Shown here in pieces: positions 1 through 6,038 of a stretch of DNA of 15,433 nucleotides; position 1 is the first letter of the stretch, and each line of letters begins with the position of its first letter. The translations under genes and the position numbers were made by a program. The notes beneath the pieces are model-generated. The model made no database searches. It saw only the letters and a list, made by a program, of their open reading frames with translations, and was not told where the DNA came from. Source of the stretch: an uncultured Loktanella sp. (GTDB lineage: Bacteria > Pseudomonadota > Alphaproteobacteria > Rhodobacterales > Rhodobacteraceae); the NCBI GenBank assembly GCA_913061335.1, contig CAJXTP010000048.1, positions 1-15,433 of the forward strand, given 5' to 3'.

Positions 1-398
1 CCAGTCAGCTCGGATGCGGACGTCTTGTCGATTTCCAAACCGGAAGACACAACACAGTTGTCGTTTTCAGCGTAAGAAACCGCGACGTCGATGACCTGAA
101 TGTCTTGGCCAGCGGATGCAGCAACCACGAACGGTGGGATACCTTGTGAAACGGACAGCTGAACGTCGCCGGATGCCATAGCAGCAGACATTGCTGTGCC
201 TGTGTCAAACGATACCCAGTTGATTTCGACGCCCATTGCTTCTTCATACTCGCCCATAACTTTGGCGTGCTGGAATGGCATTGGCCACTCAAGGAAATAT
301 GCGACTGTGATTTCATGCGCGTCGGCCATAGCCTGTGTCGCGCCTGTCATCATTGCTACACCAGCGGCAGCACCCATAAGGGCTGATTTGATTTTCAT
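1..398 (-). CDS. tauA: Taurine ABC transporter substrate-binding protein, 5' part (runs off window)
   Basis: This is the N-terminal ~132 residues of a periplasmic binding protein; the gene continues past the left edge. It begins with a Sec-type signal peptide (MKIKSALMGAAAGVAMM..., likely cleaved near AMA-DAHE). The mature part follows with AYFLEWPMPFQ, NWVSFDTGTAMSAAMASGD and SVSQGIPPFVVAASAGQD, the pattern of TauA/SsuA-like proteins that bind taurine or other sulfonates for an ABC importer. The start at 398 is supported by a GGAG ribosome site about ten bases upstream and by the signal peptide directly after it. It is divergent from a taurine:pyruvate aminotransferase gene, which makes taurine the likely ligand. 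The tauBC permease and ATPase genes would be expected to the left. I see no stop or frameshift in the visible part. Confidence 0.9.
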   Translation of the reverse strand, partial: MKIKSALMGAAAGVAMMTGATQAMADAHEITVAYFLEWPMPFQHAKVMGEYEEAMGVEINWVSFDTGTAMSAAMASGDVQLSVSQGIPPFVVAASAGQDIQVIDVAVSYAENDNCVVSSGLEIDKTSASELT

Positions 399-904
399 GT
401 TTGATCGTCTCCGTGTTGGTCGCACCCATAAGCAGCGGGAGCTGTTTCGCGGGCAAGGTTGTCCCTGCCTCGACATACATGAAGTGAATATGATTCTTCC
501 CGCGAACGGTAGTCCTCATCACTCCACAATTGTGCAGAAGGTCGCAGTTACGTAAAAACTTCCCCCTGATCATGCCAAATTGCCAAAAAGGTCAGCAAAT
601 TGTCATTTCGACGTCGAGACAACGAAATTGAACCGCATCCGTCAACGTTTTTTGATCAAGCAGGACCTTTGGACTGCATATGATTTCTGACAAGAAGCTT
701 GGGCCAATTTCCCTTAGGTTAAGGGGCATTAGGGCTAACAAATCCTAGAAAACGACCCCATATGCCGCGATTTTGGCTATATGCAACGATATGAACTGGC
801 ACTATCGGTTCAACCCAATGCGCCACCAAGATGGGAACAGAACGATATAGCGCGCGCAAGATTCGGGCCGCGCCCCTTTCATCACATCTTACCGGAGACG
901 TCTT
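399..904. promoter_or_regulatory. Divergent tauA-tpa control region
   Basis: About 500 bases lie between the divergent tauA and tpa starts and no convincing gene is present. Visible signals are a 10-bp palindrome CACAATTGTG (525-534); a direct repeat CAAATTGCCA (576-585) and CAAATTGTCA (596-605), exactly 20 bp apart; adjacent GGACCT (663-668) and GGACTG (671-676) that loosely resemble the CTGGAC-type boxes reported for TauR; and AACGATAT at 785-792 and 841-848. tpa has a GGAG ribosome site just before its start. MocR-type regulators such as TauR often bind direct repeats, so the 20-bp-spaced pair is a reasonable operator candidate. None of these sites is proven, and no regulator gene for this locus is in the window. 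Confidence 0.5.
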
Positions 905-2290
905 ATGGATATCCAATCACTGACCAACGACCCCGAAGGCATCATTGAGGCAGACCGCGCCCACGTATGGCATCACCTTAGCCAGCATAAACCTTATGCA
1001 AACGGCGTTGATCCAAAGATCATGGTTGAAGGCAAAGGCATGCGCGTTTGGGACATCAAAGGTAAAGAGCACCTAGATGCGGTGTCCGGTGGCGTCTGGA
1101 CAGTCAACGTCGGCTACGGGCGCAAGCGGATCGGCGACGCGATGTCTGACGCTGTCACCAAGATGTGTTTCTTTGGCGGCTCTATGGGCACGATCCCGGG
1201 TGCGACATTCGCAGAAATGCTGATCGACAAAATGCCTGGCCTCGACCGGGTCTATTACTCCAACTCAGGCTCCGAAGCCAATGAGAAGGCGTTCAAGATG
1301 GTCCGCCAGATCAGCCACAAACATCACGGCGGTAAGAAAAACAAAATCCTGTTCCGCGACCGCGATTATCACGGCACCACAATCGCGACCCTGTCCGCTG
1401 GCGGCCAAGAAGAACGCAATGCACAATACGGCCCCTTCACACCGGGCTTCGTCGCGGTACCGCACTGCCTCGAATACCGCAGCCAAGATGGGTCCACTGG
1501 CGCCGCCTATGCAGCGGCATCGATCAAAGCCATCGAAGACGTGATCCTGCGCGAAGGGGCCGATACAATCGGGTCGCTTTGCTTGGAACCAATCACAGCT
1601 GGCGGCGGTATCATTGTCGCACCAGATGGGTACTGGGAAGGCGTGCAAGAGCTTTGCAAAAAATACGAAATCCTGCTGCACATTGACGAAGTCGTCTGTG
1701 GCGTTGGCCGGACAGGCACTTGGTTCGGCTACCAGCAGTTTGGCGTGCAACCTGACATCGTGACAATGGCCAAGGGCGTTGCCTCCGGCTATGCGGCGAT
1801 CTCGTGCTGCGTTACCACCAACGCGGTGTTCGACCAATTCCAAGACGACACCGATAAGCTGTCATTCTTCCGCGATATCTCTACCTTTGGCGGCTGCACA
1901 GCTGGTCCAGCGGCGGCGATCGAAAACATGAAAATTATTGAGGAAGAAGACCTGCGCGGAAACTCCGTGCGGTCCGGTGAGCATCTGAAAAACAACCTGA
2001 ACGCGCTGATGGAAAAGCACAAATGGATCGGCGATGTGCGCGGCATGGGGCTTTTTGCAGGGGCTGAATTGGTCGCAGATCGGACCAGCAAAGACCCCGT
2101 TGACGAAAAACTCGTTGCGGCGATTGTGGGCGACTGCATGGCGCAAGGCGTCATCATCGGGTGCACCAACAAATCCGTGCCGGGCCACAACAACACATTG
2201 CTGTTTGCACCTTCCCTGATCGCAACCACCGACGACATCGACCAGATCACCGATGCAGTCGACCAAGCAATCACACGCGTATTGGGCTAA
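905..2290 (+). CDS. tpa: Taurine:pyruvate aminotransferase (class III, PLP)
   Basis: This 461-residue class III aminotransferase should transfer the amino group of taurine to pyruvate, giving sulfoacetaldehyde and alanine, the first cytoplasmic step of taurine catabolism. Family features are YSNSGSEANEKAFKM (about 118-132) for cofactor phosphate binding, DYHGTT (154-159), LHIDEVVCGVGRTG (258-271) with the PLP-pyridine aspartate D261, and TMAKGVASGY (287-296) with the Schiff-base lysine K290. Length fits the family. The ribosome site GGAG sits about nine bases before the ATG. tauA lies divergently upstream, which favours taurine over other omega-amino acids; beta-alanine or another omega-transaminase activity is the main alternative. 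Its codons appear more G/C-ending than those of the genes right of the IS. The downstream sulfoacetaldehyde gene xsc is not in the window. Confidence 0.88.
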   Translation: MDIQSLTNDPEGIIEADRAHVWHHLSQHKPYANGVDPKIMVEGKGMRVWDIKGKEHLDAVSGGVWTVNVGYGRKRIGDAMSDAVTKMCFFGGSMGTIPGATFAEMLIDKMPGLDRVYYSNSGSEANEKAFKMVRQISHKHHGGKKNKILFRDRDYHGTTIATLSAGGQEERNAQYGPFTPGFVAVPHCLEYRSQDGSTGAAYAAASIKAIEDVILREGADTIGSLCLEPITAGGGIIVAPDGYWEGVQELCKKYEILLHIDEVVCGVGRTGTWFGYQQFGVQPDIVTMAKGVASGYAAISCCVTTNAVFDQFQDDTDKLSFFRDISTFGGCTAGPAAAIENMKIIEEEDLRGNSVRSGEHLKNNLNALMEKHKWIGDVRGMGLFAGAELVADRTSKDPVDEKLVAAIVGDCMAQGVIIGCTNKSVPGHNNTLLFAPSLIATTDDIDQITDAVDQAITRVLG

Positions 2291-2310
2291 ACACCAAGGC
2301 GAAAAATCAG

Positions 2311-2342
2311 GCGGCCCCGTTCACACGCGGGCCGCTTTTTCT
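2311..2342 (+). terminator. Rho-independent terminator of tpa
   Basis: A perfect 7-bp stem GCGGCCC/GGGCCGC (2311-2317 with 2329-2335) is followed immediately by TTTTTC. It starts 20 bases after the tpa stop, so it should end the tpa transcript and make tpa monocistronic. Confidence 0.9.
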
Positions 2343-2566
2343 ATTTTGCGTTGGCCAACGTAAAGTCAAATGTCTGCTTTGAGCCCAGATTGTGAATTCG
2401 ATTTTTGTGCTGCGTGCGCTCGCAGCACGGAAATTGCTGCAACGGCTAAGATTTCGGCACCGTAACGCGGCGTGAAAACCAGACGTTTGTATTATTTGTA
2501 GCGTAGAAACGACGGCCGAGGATCGGCGCACGCGCCGGCATGACCAGCGTGTTGCACGCTTAGGGG
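2343..2566. other. Non-coding stretch between tpa terminator and istA relic
   Basis: No convincing gene is seen here. The stretch holds a perfect 12-bp palindrome CGTTGGCCAACG (2349-2360) and a perfect 8-bp-stem hairpin GTGCTGCG/CGCAGCAC with a 6-base loop (2407-2428). The hairpin is not followed by a T tract on either strand, so it is probably not a terminator. The rest may be decayed mobile DNA, since it joins directly to an IS21 istA remnant, but I could not match it to a family. Confidence 0.5.
2407..2428. repeat. Perfect 8-bp inverted repeat, hairpin without T tract
   Basis: GTGCTGCG and CGCAGCAC flank TGCGCT. The run of T lies upstream of the hairpin on the plus strand, so it is not a standard terminator in either direction. 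Function unknown. Confidence 0.5.
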
Positions 2567-2731
2567 TCAGCGTCGACCCATCACCCTCATACCTCCGACA
2601 TCACCTTTATCGTTCCCGCCTGCGGGCCGTCCGAACTTGTCATCAAACAAATAGTGCGAATGCGCGTTCTGTCCCCGAGTATCCGCGCAACGGCAATCTT
2701 GGTATTGTCGCAAAGAATAGATTGGGGGATG
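2567..2731 (-). pseudogene. istA: IS21-family transposase istA, downstream piece of interrupted relic
   Basis: Read on the minus strand from the IS junction, this piece encodes PQSILCDNTKIAVARILGD, the conserved stretch of the IstA integrase core. A shift of frame then leads to SHYLFDDKFGRP..GNDKGDV, the next conserved IstA block, which stops at 2567. In intact IstA proteins these blocks are joined by roughly seven more residues (around RVFSELQ), so a short deletion and frameshift are present. It joins in frame to the upstream piece at 3969-4126 when the IS3 element and one copy of the ATG target duplication are removed. The gene was therefore probably already dead before or apart from the IS3 insertion. 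No istB gene is seen. Confidence 0.75.
2729..2731. repeat. Target site duplication, left copy (ATG)
   Basis: ATG directly precedes the left inverted repeat and is repeated at 3969-3971 directly after the right one. A 3-bp duplication is typical of IS3-family insertion and shows that this copy arrived by transposition and has not been rearranged since. Confidence 0.8.
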
Positions 2732-2755
2732 TGAGGTGCCCCTAGTTTCCTAGAC
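2732..2755. repeat. IS3-family terminal inverted repeat, left
   Basis: TGAGGTGCCCCTAG followed by TTTCCTAGAC. It matches the complement of 3945-3968 at 21 of 24 positions, the outer 14 perfectly. The orfB stop codon TAG (complement of 2750-2752) lies inside it. Confidence 0.9.
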
Positions 2756-3628
2756 ACCTGCTTCGTTCATTTTCCTTTGTTTAATTTCATAGTCAACCGG
2801 CGACAGCATGCCGTTGTTGGTGTGCTTGCGGTTCGGGTTATAAAACATCTCAATGTAGTCGAACACGTCCTGCCTTGCGGCATCGCGCGTTATGTATGTT
2901 CGCCGCCTGACCCGCTCCCGTTTCAAGAGCTGGAAGAAACTCTCTGCGACGGCGTTGTCATGGCAGTTTCCACGTCTGCTCATGCTTGCATCCAGATTGT
3001 GTTTGCCGAGGAACGATTGCCACTCCTTGCTGGTGTACTGGGAACCTTGATCTGAATGGATCATGACCTTGGTCTTTGGCTTGCGCCGCCAAACTGCGCT
3101 CAGCAGTGCCTGCAGGGCGAGGTCTGTTGTCATGCGTGATTGCATTGACCAGCCAACAACACGCCTTGAGAACAGATCGATGACGACAGCAAGGTAAGAC
3201 CAACCTTCGTGCGTCTTGATGTAGGTGATGTCCGTCACCCAGACCGTGTCTGGGGCATCTACCTCGAACTGCCGATCCAGCGTGTTGTCAGCGACGATGG
3301 CTGGTTTGCCGCCATATCGACCAGGGCGACGCTTGTAGCCAATCTGGGCTGCGATGCCTGCCAAGCTGGCAAGACGCGCAACACGGTTCTCGGAGCAGCT
3401 CTCACCCGCGTCGCGCAGATCGTCATATAGCTTGCGATAACCGTAGACCTTGCCGCTGTCGGTCCATGCTTGTTGGATCATCTCGGTCTGTCGCAGATCT
3501 TCATGCGCACGCAGGCTTAATGGTTCTTTAAGCCATGCATAGAACCCACTAAAATGAACCATCAGCATCCGGCACATCGAACGGACCGAAAACTCAGGCC
3601 GGTGAGCCTCTATAAACGCGTACTTCAC
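2750..3628 (-). CDS. IS3-family transposase OrfB (DDE integrase core)
   Basis: This 292-residue protein is the catalytic part of an IS3-family transposase. An N-terminal HTH_21-like region (VYGYRKLYDDLR, about 61-72) precedes an rve integrase domain with D133 (VWVTDITYI), D193 (IHSDQGSQY) and E229 (CHDNAVAESFF). D193 and E229 are separated by exactly 35 residues, as expected for DD(35)E. The C-terminal signature FYNPNRKHTNNGMLSPVDYE is complete. The start used here is GTG at 3628, overlapping the orfA stop as GTGA. In practice the active enzyme is likely an OrfAB fusion made by -1 frameshifting at the A6G site in orfA, whose new frame is that of OrfB and is open between the two. No defect is visible. 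Confidence 0.93.
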   Translation of the reverse strand: MKYAFIEAHRPEFSVRSMCRMLMVHFSGFYAWLKEPLSLRAHEDLRQTEMIQQAWTDSGKVYGYRKLYDDLRDAGESCSENRVARLASLAGIAAQIGYKRRPGRYGGKPAIVADNTLDRQFEVDAPDTVWVTDITYIKTHEGWSYLAVVIDLFSRRVVGWSMQSRMTTDLALQALLSAVWRRKPKTKVMIHSDQGSQYTSKEWQSFLGKHNLDASMSRRGNCHDNAVAESFFQLLKRERVRRRTYITRDAARQDVFDYIEMFYNPNRKHTNNGMLSPVDYEIKQRKMNEAGV

Positions 3629-3906
3629 TGAGACTCTCGCGCGAAGTACGCGGTCGCCTTTTTTAGGATGTTGCGTTCCTCAGTGACGCGGGCCAGTTCT
3701 TTTTTGACCAGCTTGAGCTCAGCCGCCAAATCTAACTCAGCGTCGCGAACTCGTGCTGGCTTCGCAAACTGCGCCTTCCACGTGTACAGTGACTTGGTGC
3801 TGATCCCCAGTCGCTCGGCCACCTCGCTGACCGCATAACCACGCTCAACAACCTGTGCCACAGCATCTCGCTTAAACTCATCTGTAAACCGAATTCCCTT
3901 GTTCAT
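3625..3906 (-). CDS. IS3-family transposase OrfA (HTH, leucine zipper)
   Basis: This 93-residue protein binds the IS ends and multimerises with OrfB/OrfAB. The start RFTDEFKRDAV is typical of HTH_Tnp_1 proteins. The helix-turn-helix lies in AVSEVAERLGISTKSLYTWK (about 25-44) and a leucine-zipper-like coiled coil covers LAAELKLVKKELARVTEERN (about 60-79). An AAGGAGAG ribosome site lies just upstream of the ATG at 3906. Its last codons contain CTA AAA AAG, a canonical A-AAA-AAG slippery heptamer. Its TGA stop overlaps the GTG of orfB. Confidence 0.92.
   Translation of the reverse strand: MNKGIRFTDEFKRDAVAQVVERGYAVSEVAERLGISTKSLYTWKAQFAKPARVRDAELDLAAELKLVKKELARVTEERNILKKATAYFARESQ
3658..3664 (-). 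promoter_or_regulatory. Programmed -1 frameshift heptamer A-AAA-AAG
   Basis: On the minus strand AAAAAAG is phased as A AAA AAG in the orfA frame, the standard IS3-family slippery site. A -1 slip leads into the orfB frame with no stop before orfB, giving an OrfAB fusion transposase. Confidence 0.8.
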
Positions 3907-3944
3907 ATCCGTCTCTCCTTGGTTCCAAAATTACCAAGCAAAGC

Positions 3945-3968
3945 GTCTACAAATCTAGGGGCACCTCA
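3945..3968. repeat. IS3-family terminal inverted repeat, right
   Basis: It ends in CTAGGGGCACCTCA, the exact complement of the outer 14 bases of the left repeat. The orfA promoter would be expected just inside this end. Confidence 0.9.
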
Positions 3969-3971
3969 ATG
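3969..3971. repeat. Target site duplication, right copy (ATG)
   Basis: It directly follows the right inverted repeat and matches 2729-2731. Confidence 0.8.
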
Positions 3972-4126
3972 CCACCAAAGAAGGCAAAGGCAGACACCTG
4001 GCCATCGCAGAACGCCCCGGTCGTCTCAGCAGGGTAGCCCTTCACGAACACCGCATCTGAATGCGGAAGGCTCATCACGTAATACTGGATCTCACATTCC
4101 ACACCTGATCGGTTGGTATTGCGCAT
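3969..4126 (-). pseudogene. istA: IS21-family transposase istA, upstream piece of interrupted relic
   Basis: The minus strand encodes IQYYVMSLPHSDAVFVKGYP, then AETTGAFCDGQVSAFAFFGG up to the IS3 junction. This is the integrase-core segment of IS21-family IstA (LPHSD..F, PAETTEAF, AFFGG). The open frame cannot extend upstream beyond about 4126 because an in-frame TGA lies nine bases before that ATG, so the first half of istA, including its HTH, is gone. Translation continues in frame into PQSILCDNTKIAVARILGD (2731 downward) if the IS3 element and one ATG duplication are removed. The ATG at 4126 is a convenient boundary, not a claimed start. Bases 3969-3971 are the right copy of the target duplication. 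Confidence 0.78.
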
Positions 4127-4151
4127 GAAGTTTCAATTAAACCTCAGTTGC

Positions 4152-5444
4152 TTAACGCCCAAGTAATAAATTTGGCAGCCACAAAGAAACTTCTGGAACA
4201 TATGTTGTGATGATCAGCGTTGGGATCCAGGCGAACAGGATCATAATCAGGGTTGGCCAGATCATTTCCACGACCGGCGTGTTGCCAACGCGGGCACCAA
4301 GATACAGCAGTGGGGCTGTCGGCGGCGTAACGTTGCCCATACCCAAATTGACACCAATGATTGCCGCAAATTGGACCGGATCGATGCCCAGCTCAGTGAT
4401 AATCGGAAAGAGCATAGGAGCGCCAAGCAAGATACCGGACACATCGTCCATGAGCATTCCGATCAACACCAAGACGACATTGACCATTAGCATGATGACG
4501 ATCGGGTTATCGGACACTGAAAAGACAAGGCTTTTGGCAAGGCCCGGAATGTCTTCAAAGATTAGCAATCGACTGACGATCATCACCATGAAAAACATGA
4601 CCATGACGACGCCAGTTGTAGTGGCCGTCTCAAGAATAACATCGCCAAAGTTTGACCTGTTCAGGCCCTTATAGACAAGAAATCCCACGGGAATTGCATA
4701 AATCACGGCAATGCCAGCAGCTTCCGTCGGGGTCATGATCCCGCCATAGATACCCCCAAGGATGATAACAGGCATGATAATCGCTGGTATGGCGCGCCAC
4801 GTCGTTTGAGCAACTTCCTTTGGGAAATTTTCAACGGGTGGCATTGTCTTGATCTCTTTATTGTTCCTCAGCAGGAAAAAGTTCACAACGACAAGCAAGA
4901 ACACAAGTATTAGACCTGGTATGATTGTTGCTAGAAATACCTGGAGCACTGATTGCCGTGTGACCCACGCGTAAATAATCATGAGAGAGCTTGGCGGAAT
5001 GAGCAGCCCCAATGGCGCGGCATTCGCAACAATTGCCGCTGACAAACCCCTTGGGTAATTTGCAGCTTTCAGCTGAGGTAGCATGATAGACCCGATGCAA
5101 GTGAGCGTCGCAGATGCGGAGCCCGAGATGGATCCAAAAATGGCCGATGCAACAACAGCGGCGGCGGACAGACCACCTTTGTAACGGCCCACGAATAGAT
5201 TAGCCAACTCAACCAAAGGAGCGGCAATTCGGCCTTTCGCCATGATGCCGCCGGCCATGATAAACAGAGGAATGGCCATCAGAACGAGGGCATTCATTCG
5301 CCAGTGGCCCGAAGTAAGGAGCGTAGAGAAGTCATGACCACCGGCATACGCCACGTAGATCATCGTAAGACCGAATGCCAAAGGTACGGACATTCCGATT
5401 AGCAGTGCTAAGCAAAGAATAACGAGTGTGATAACAAGAATCAT
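4152..5444 (-). CDS. dctM: TRAP transporter large permease (DctM/4TM-12TM subunit)
   Basis: This 430-residue, very hydrophobic protein has about twelve predicted membrane segments and is the ion-coupled transport subunit of a tripartite TRAP importer in the inner membrane. Family signs are the N-terminal ILVITLVILCLALLIGMSVP segment, IPLFIMAGGIMAKG, IFGSISGSASATLTCIGSIM and the C-terminal NLGMGNVTPPTAPLLYLGAR. Length matches DctM/SiaM proteins. It follows dctQ by nine bases, so the two are co-transcribed and probably translationally linked; its own ribosome site is weak. No terminator is visible after the stop, because the istA relic begins within about 25 bases. The substrate cannot be read from this subunit; TRAP substrates are usually carboxylates, amino acids or related zwitterions. 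Confidence 0.93.
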   Translation of the reverse strand: MILVITLVILCLALLIGMSVPLAFGLTMIYVAYAGGHDFSTLLTSGHWRMNALVLMAIPLFIMAGGIMAKGRIAAPLVELANLFVGRYKGGLSAAAVVASAIFGSISGSASATLTCIGSIMLPQLKAANYPRGLSAAIVANAAPLGLLIPPSSLMIIYAWVTRQSVLQVFLATIIPGLILVFLLVVVNFFLLRNNKEIKTMPPVENFPKEVAQTTWRAIPAIIMPVIILGGIYGGIMTPTEAAGIAVIYAIPVGFLVYKGLNRSNFGDVILETATTTGVVMVMFFMVMIVSRLLIFEDIPGLAKSLVFSVSDNPIVIMLMVNVVLVLIGMLMDDVSGILLGAPMLFPIITELGIDPVQFAAIIGVNLGMGNVTPPTAPLLYLGARVGNTPVVEMIWPTLIMILFAWIPTLIITTYVPEVSLWLPNLLLGR

Positions 5445-5453
5445 TTTGAGTTT

Positions 5454-5978
5454 CTACCTATCAGAATTCAGAAAATCGGGGTCGTTCCAAGCCACGCAGA
5501 ACCGCAGGATTGTGAAGACACCCATGAGTGTGAAGCCAATCGCGATCCCTAAGTGAGGAACGGCAAAGGGGATCCGCCATGCAGTAGTTGCCGCTAGCCT
5601 TGGGTAATCGGAAACCGCCTCATATATCATATAGAAAGCCCAATATGTTAGGAACATAAGGACTGCGATCTCTAGCATCATTACGAGATATGCAAAGAAC
5701 CTGCGCGCGCGGATCGACGGCAAGAATGACGACAGAAAGTCAGCCTTGATGTGGGTCCCTTCCCAGCTACCTTGCGCGCCCCCAAGAAAGTACAACCAAA
5801 ATGCGATCGTCAATACCCATTCCTCATAGGCGAACAGATCAGCTTGAAAGACATACCTCATGATAACGACTGCAAAAAACGTCGTCGCCAAAATTAAGCT
5901 GGAAAGAATAAGGATGTAGCGTTGCGCAATCAAAATTGCGCCCAACGTCTTAGATTTAGGCTTTGGCAATTCGTTCAT
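5454..5978 (-). CDS. dctQ: TRAP transporter small permease (DctQ)
   Basis: A 174-residue membrane protein with four hydrophobic segments (near IAQRYILILSSLILATTFFA, VLTIAFWLYFLGG, YLVMMLEIAVLMFLTYWAFY and PHLGIAIGFTLMGVFTILRF), the layout of DctQ proteins that bridge the binding protein and the large permease. I chose ATG at 5978 because AGGAG (complement of 5987-5991) sits eight bases upstream. A longer frame from 6008 (ten more residues) has no ribosome site and would start inside the stem of the dctP-dctQ hairpin. The sequence around the second segment, EEWVLTIAFWLYFLGGAQG, matches the conserved E-x-W region of the family. It lies between dctP and dctM in the same operon. Confidence 0.9.
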   Translation of the reverse strand: MNELPKPKSKTLGAILIAQRYILILSSLILATTFFAVVIMRYVFQADLFAYEEWVLTIAFWLYFLGGAQGSWEGTHIKADFLSSFLPSIRARRFFAYLVMMLEIAVLMFLTYWAFYMIYEAVSDYPRLAATTAWRIPFAVPHLGIAIGFTLMGVFTILRFCVAWNDPDFLNSDR

Positions 5979-5986
5979 TCGGCCTT

Positions 5987-5991
5987 CTCCT
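5987..5991 (-). promoter_or_regulatory. Ribosome binding site that fixes the dctQ start
   Basis: AGGAG on the minus strand, eight bases before ATG at 5978. It favours this start over the longer frame from 6008. Confidence 0.75.
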
Positions 5992-6000
5992 GAAGAAAGA

Positions 6001-6030
6001 AGGCTCATCCAAATAAGATTGGATGAGCCT
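6001..6030 (-). terminator. Intercistronic hairpin between dctP and dctQ (attenuator or mRNA-stability element)
   Basis: AGGCTCATCC (6001-6010) and GGATGAGCCT (6021-6030) form a perfect 10-bp stem with a 10-base loop in the 60-base gap between dctP and dctQ. In the transcript it is followed by the pyrimidine-rich TCTTTCTTC, not a pure U run. It should act as a leaky terminator or 3'-end stabiliser so that the binding protein is made in excess over the membrane subunits, as expected for TRAP systems. Which of the two it does is not decidable here. Confidence 0.75.
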
Positions 6031-6038
6031 AAAGCATT

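Larger units (their letters stand above)
2732..3968 (-). mobile_element. Complete IS3-family insertion sequence (1237 bp)
   Basis: The ends are imperfect inverted repeats. The left end reads TGAGGTGCCCCTAG (2732-2745) and the right end is its exact complement (3955-3968); pairing continues to 21 of 24 bases, through TAGAC. The element carries orfA and orfB in the usual order on the minus strand, with a GTGA overlap and an A6G slippery site. Direct ATG duplications flank it. Both ORFs are open and the catalytic DDE triad is present, so the copy looks able to move and recently inserted. It landed in a decayed IS21 istA gene. I do not assign a named IS. Confidence 0.93.

Noticed and set aside
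313..573. 86-codon minus-strand frame in the tauA upstream region
   Set aside because: It overlaps the true tauA start in another frame, has no family motif, and its cysteine-rich composition looks like chance translation.
1265..1843. 192-codon minus-strand frame inside tpa
   Set aside because: It is antisense to the conserved PLP-binding part of tpa, which explains its openness; no motif or ribosome site.
2307..2531. 74-codon minus-strand frame between tpa and the istA relic
   Set aside because: It overlaps the tpa terminator, has no ribosome site or recognisable domain, and lies in decayed DNA.
3919..4128. 69-codon plus-strand frame crossing the right IS end
   Set aside because: It spans the IS/istA junction and is antisense to the istA relic, which gives a family-matching translation on the other strand.
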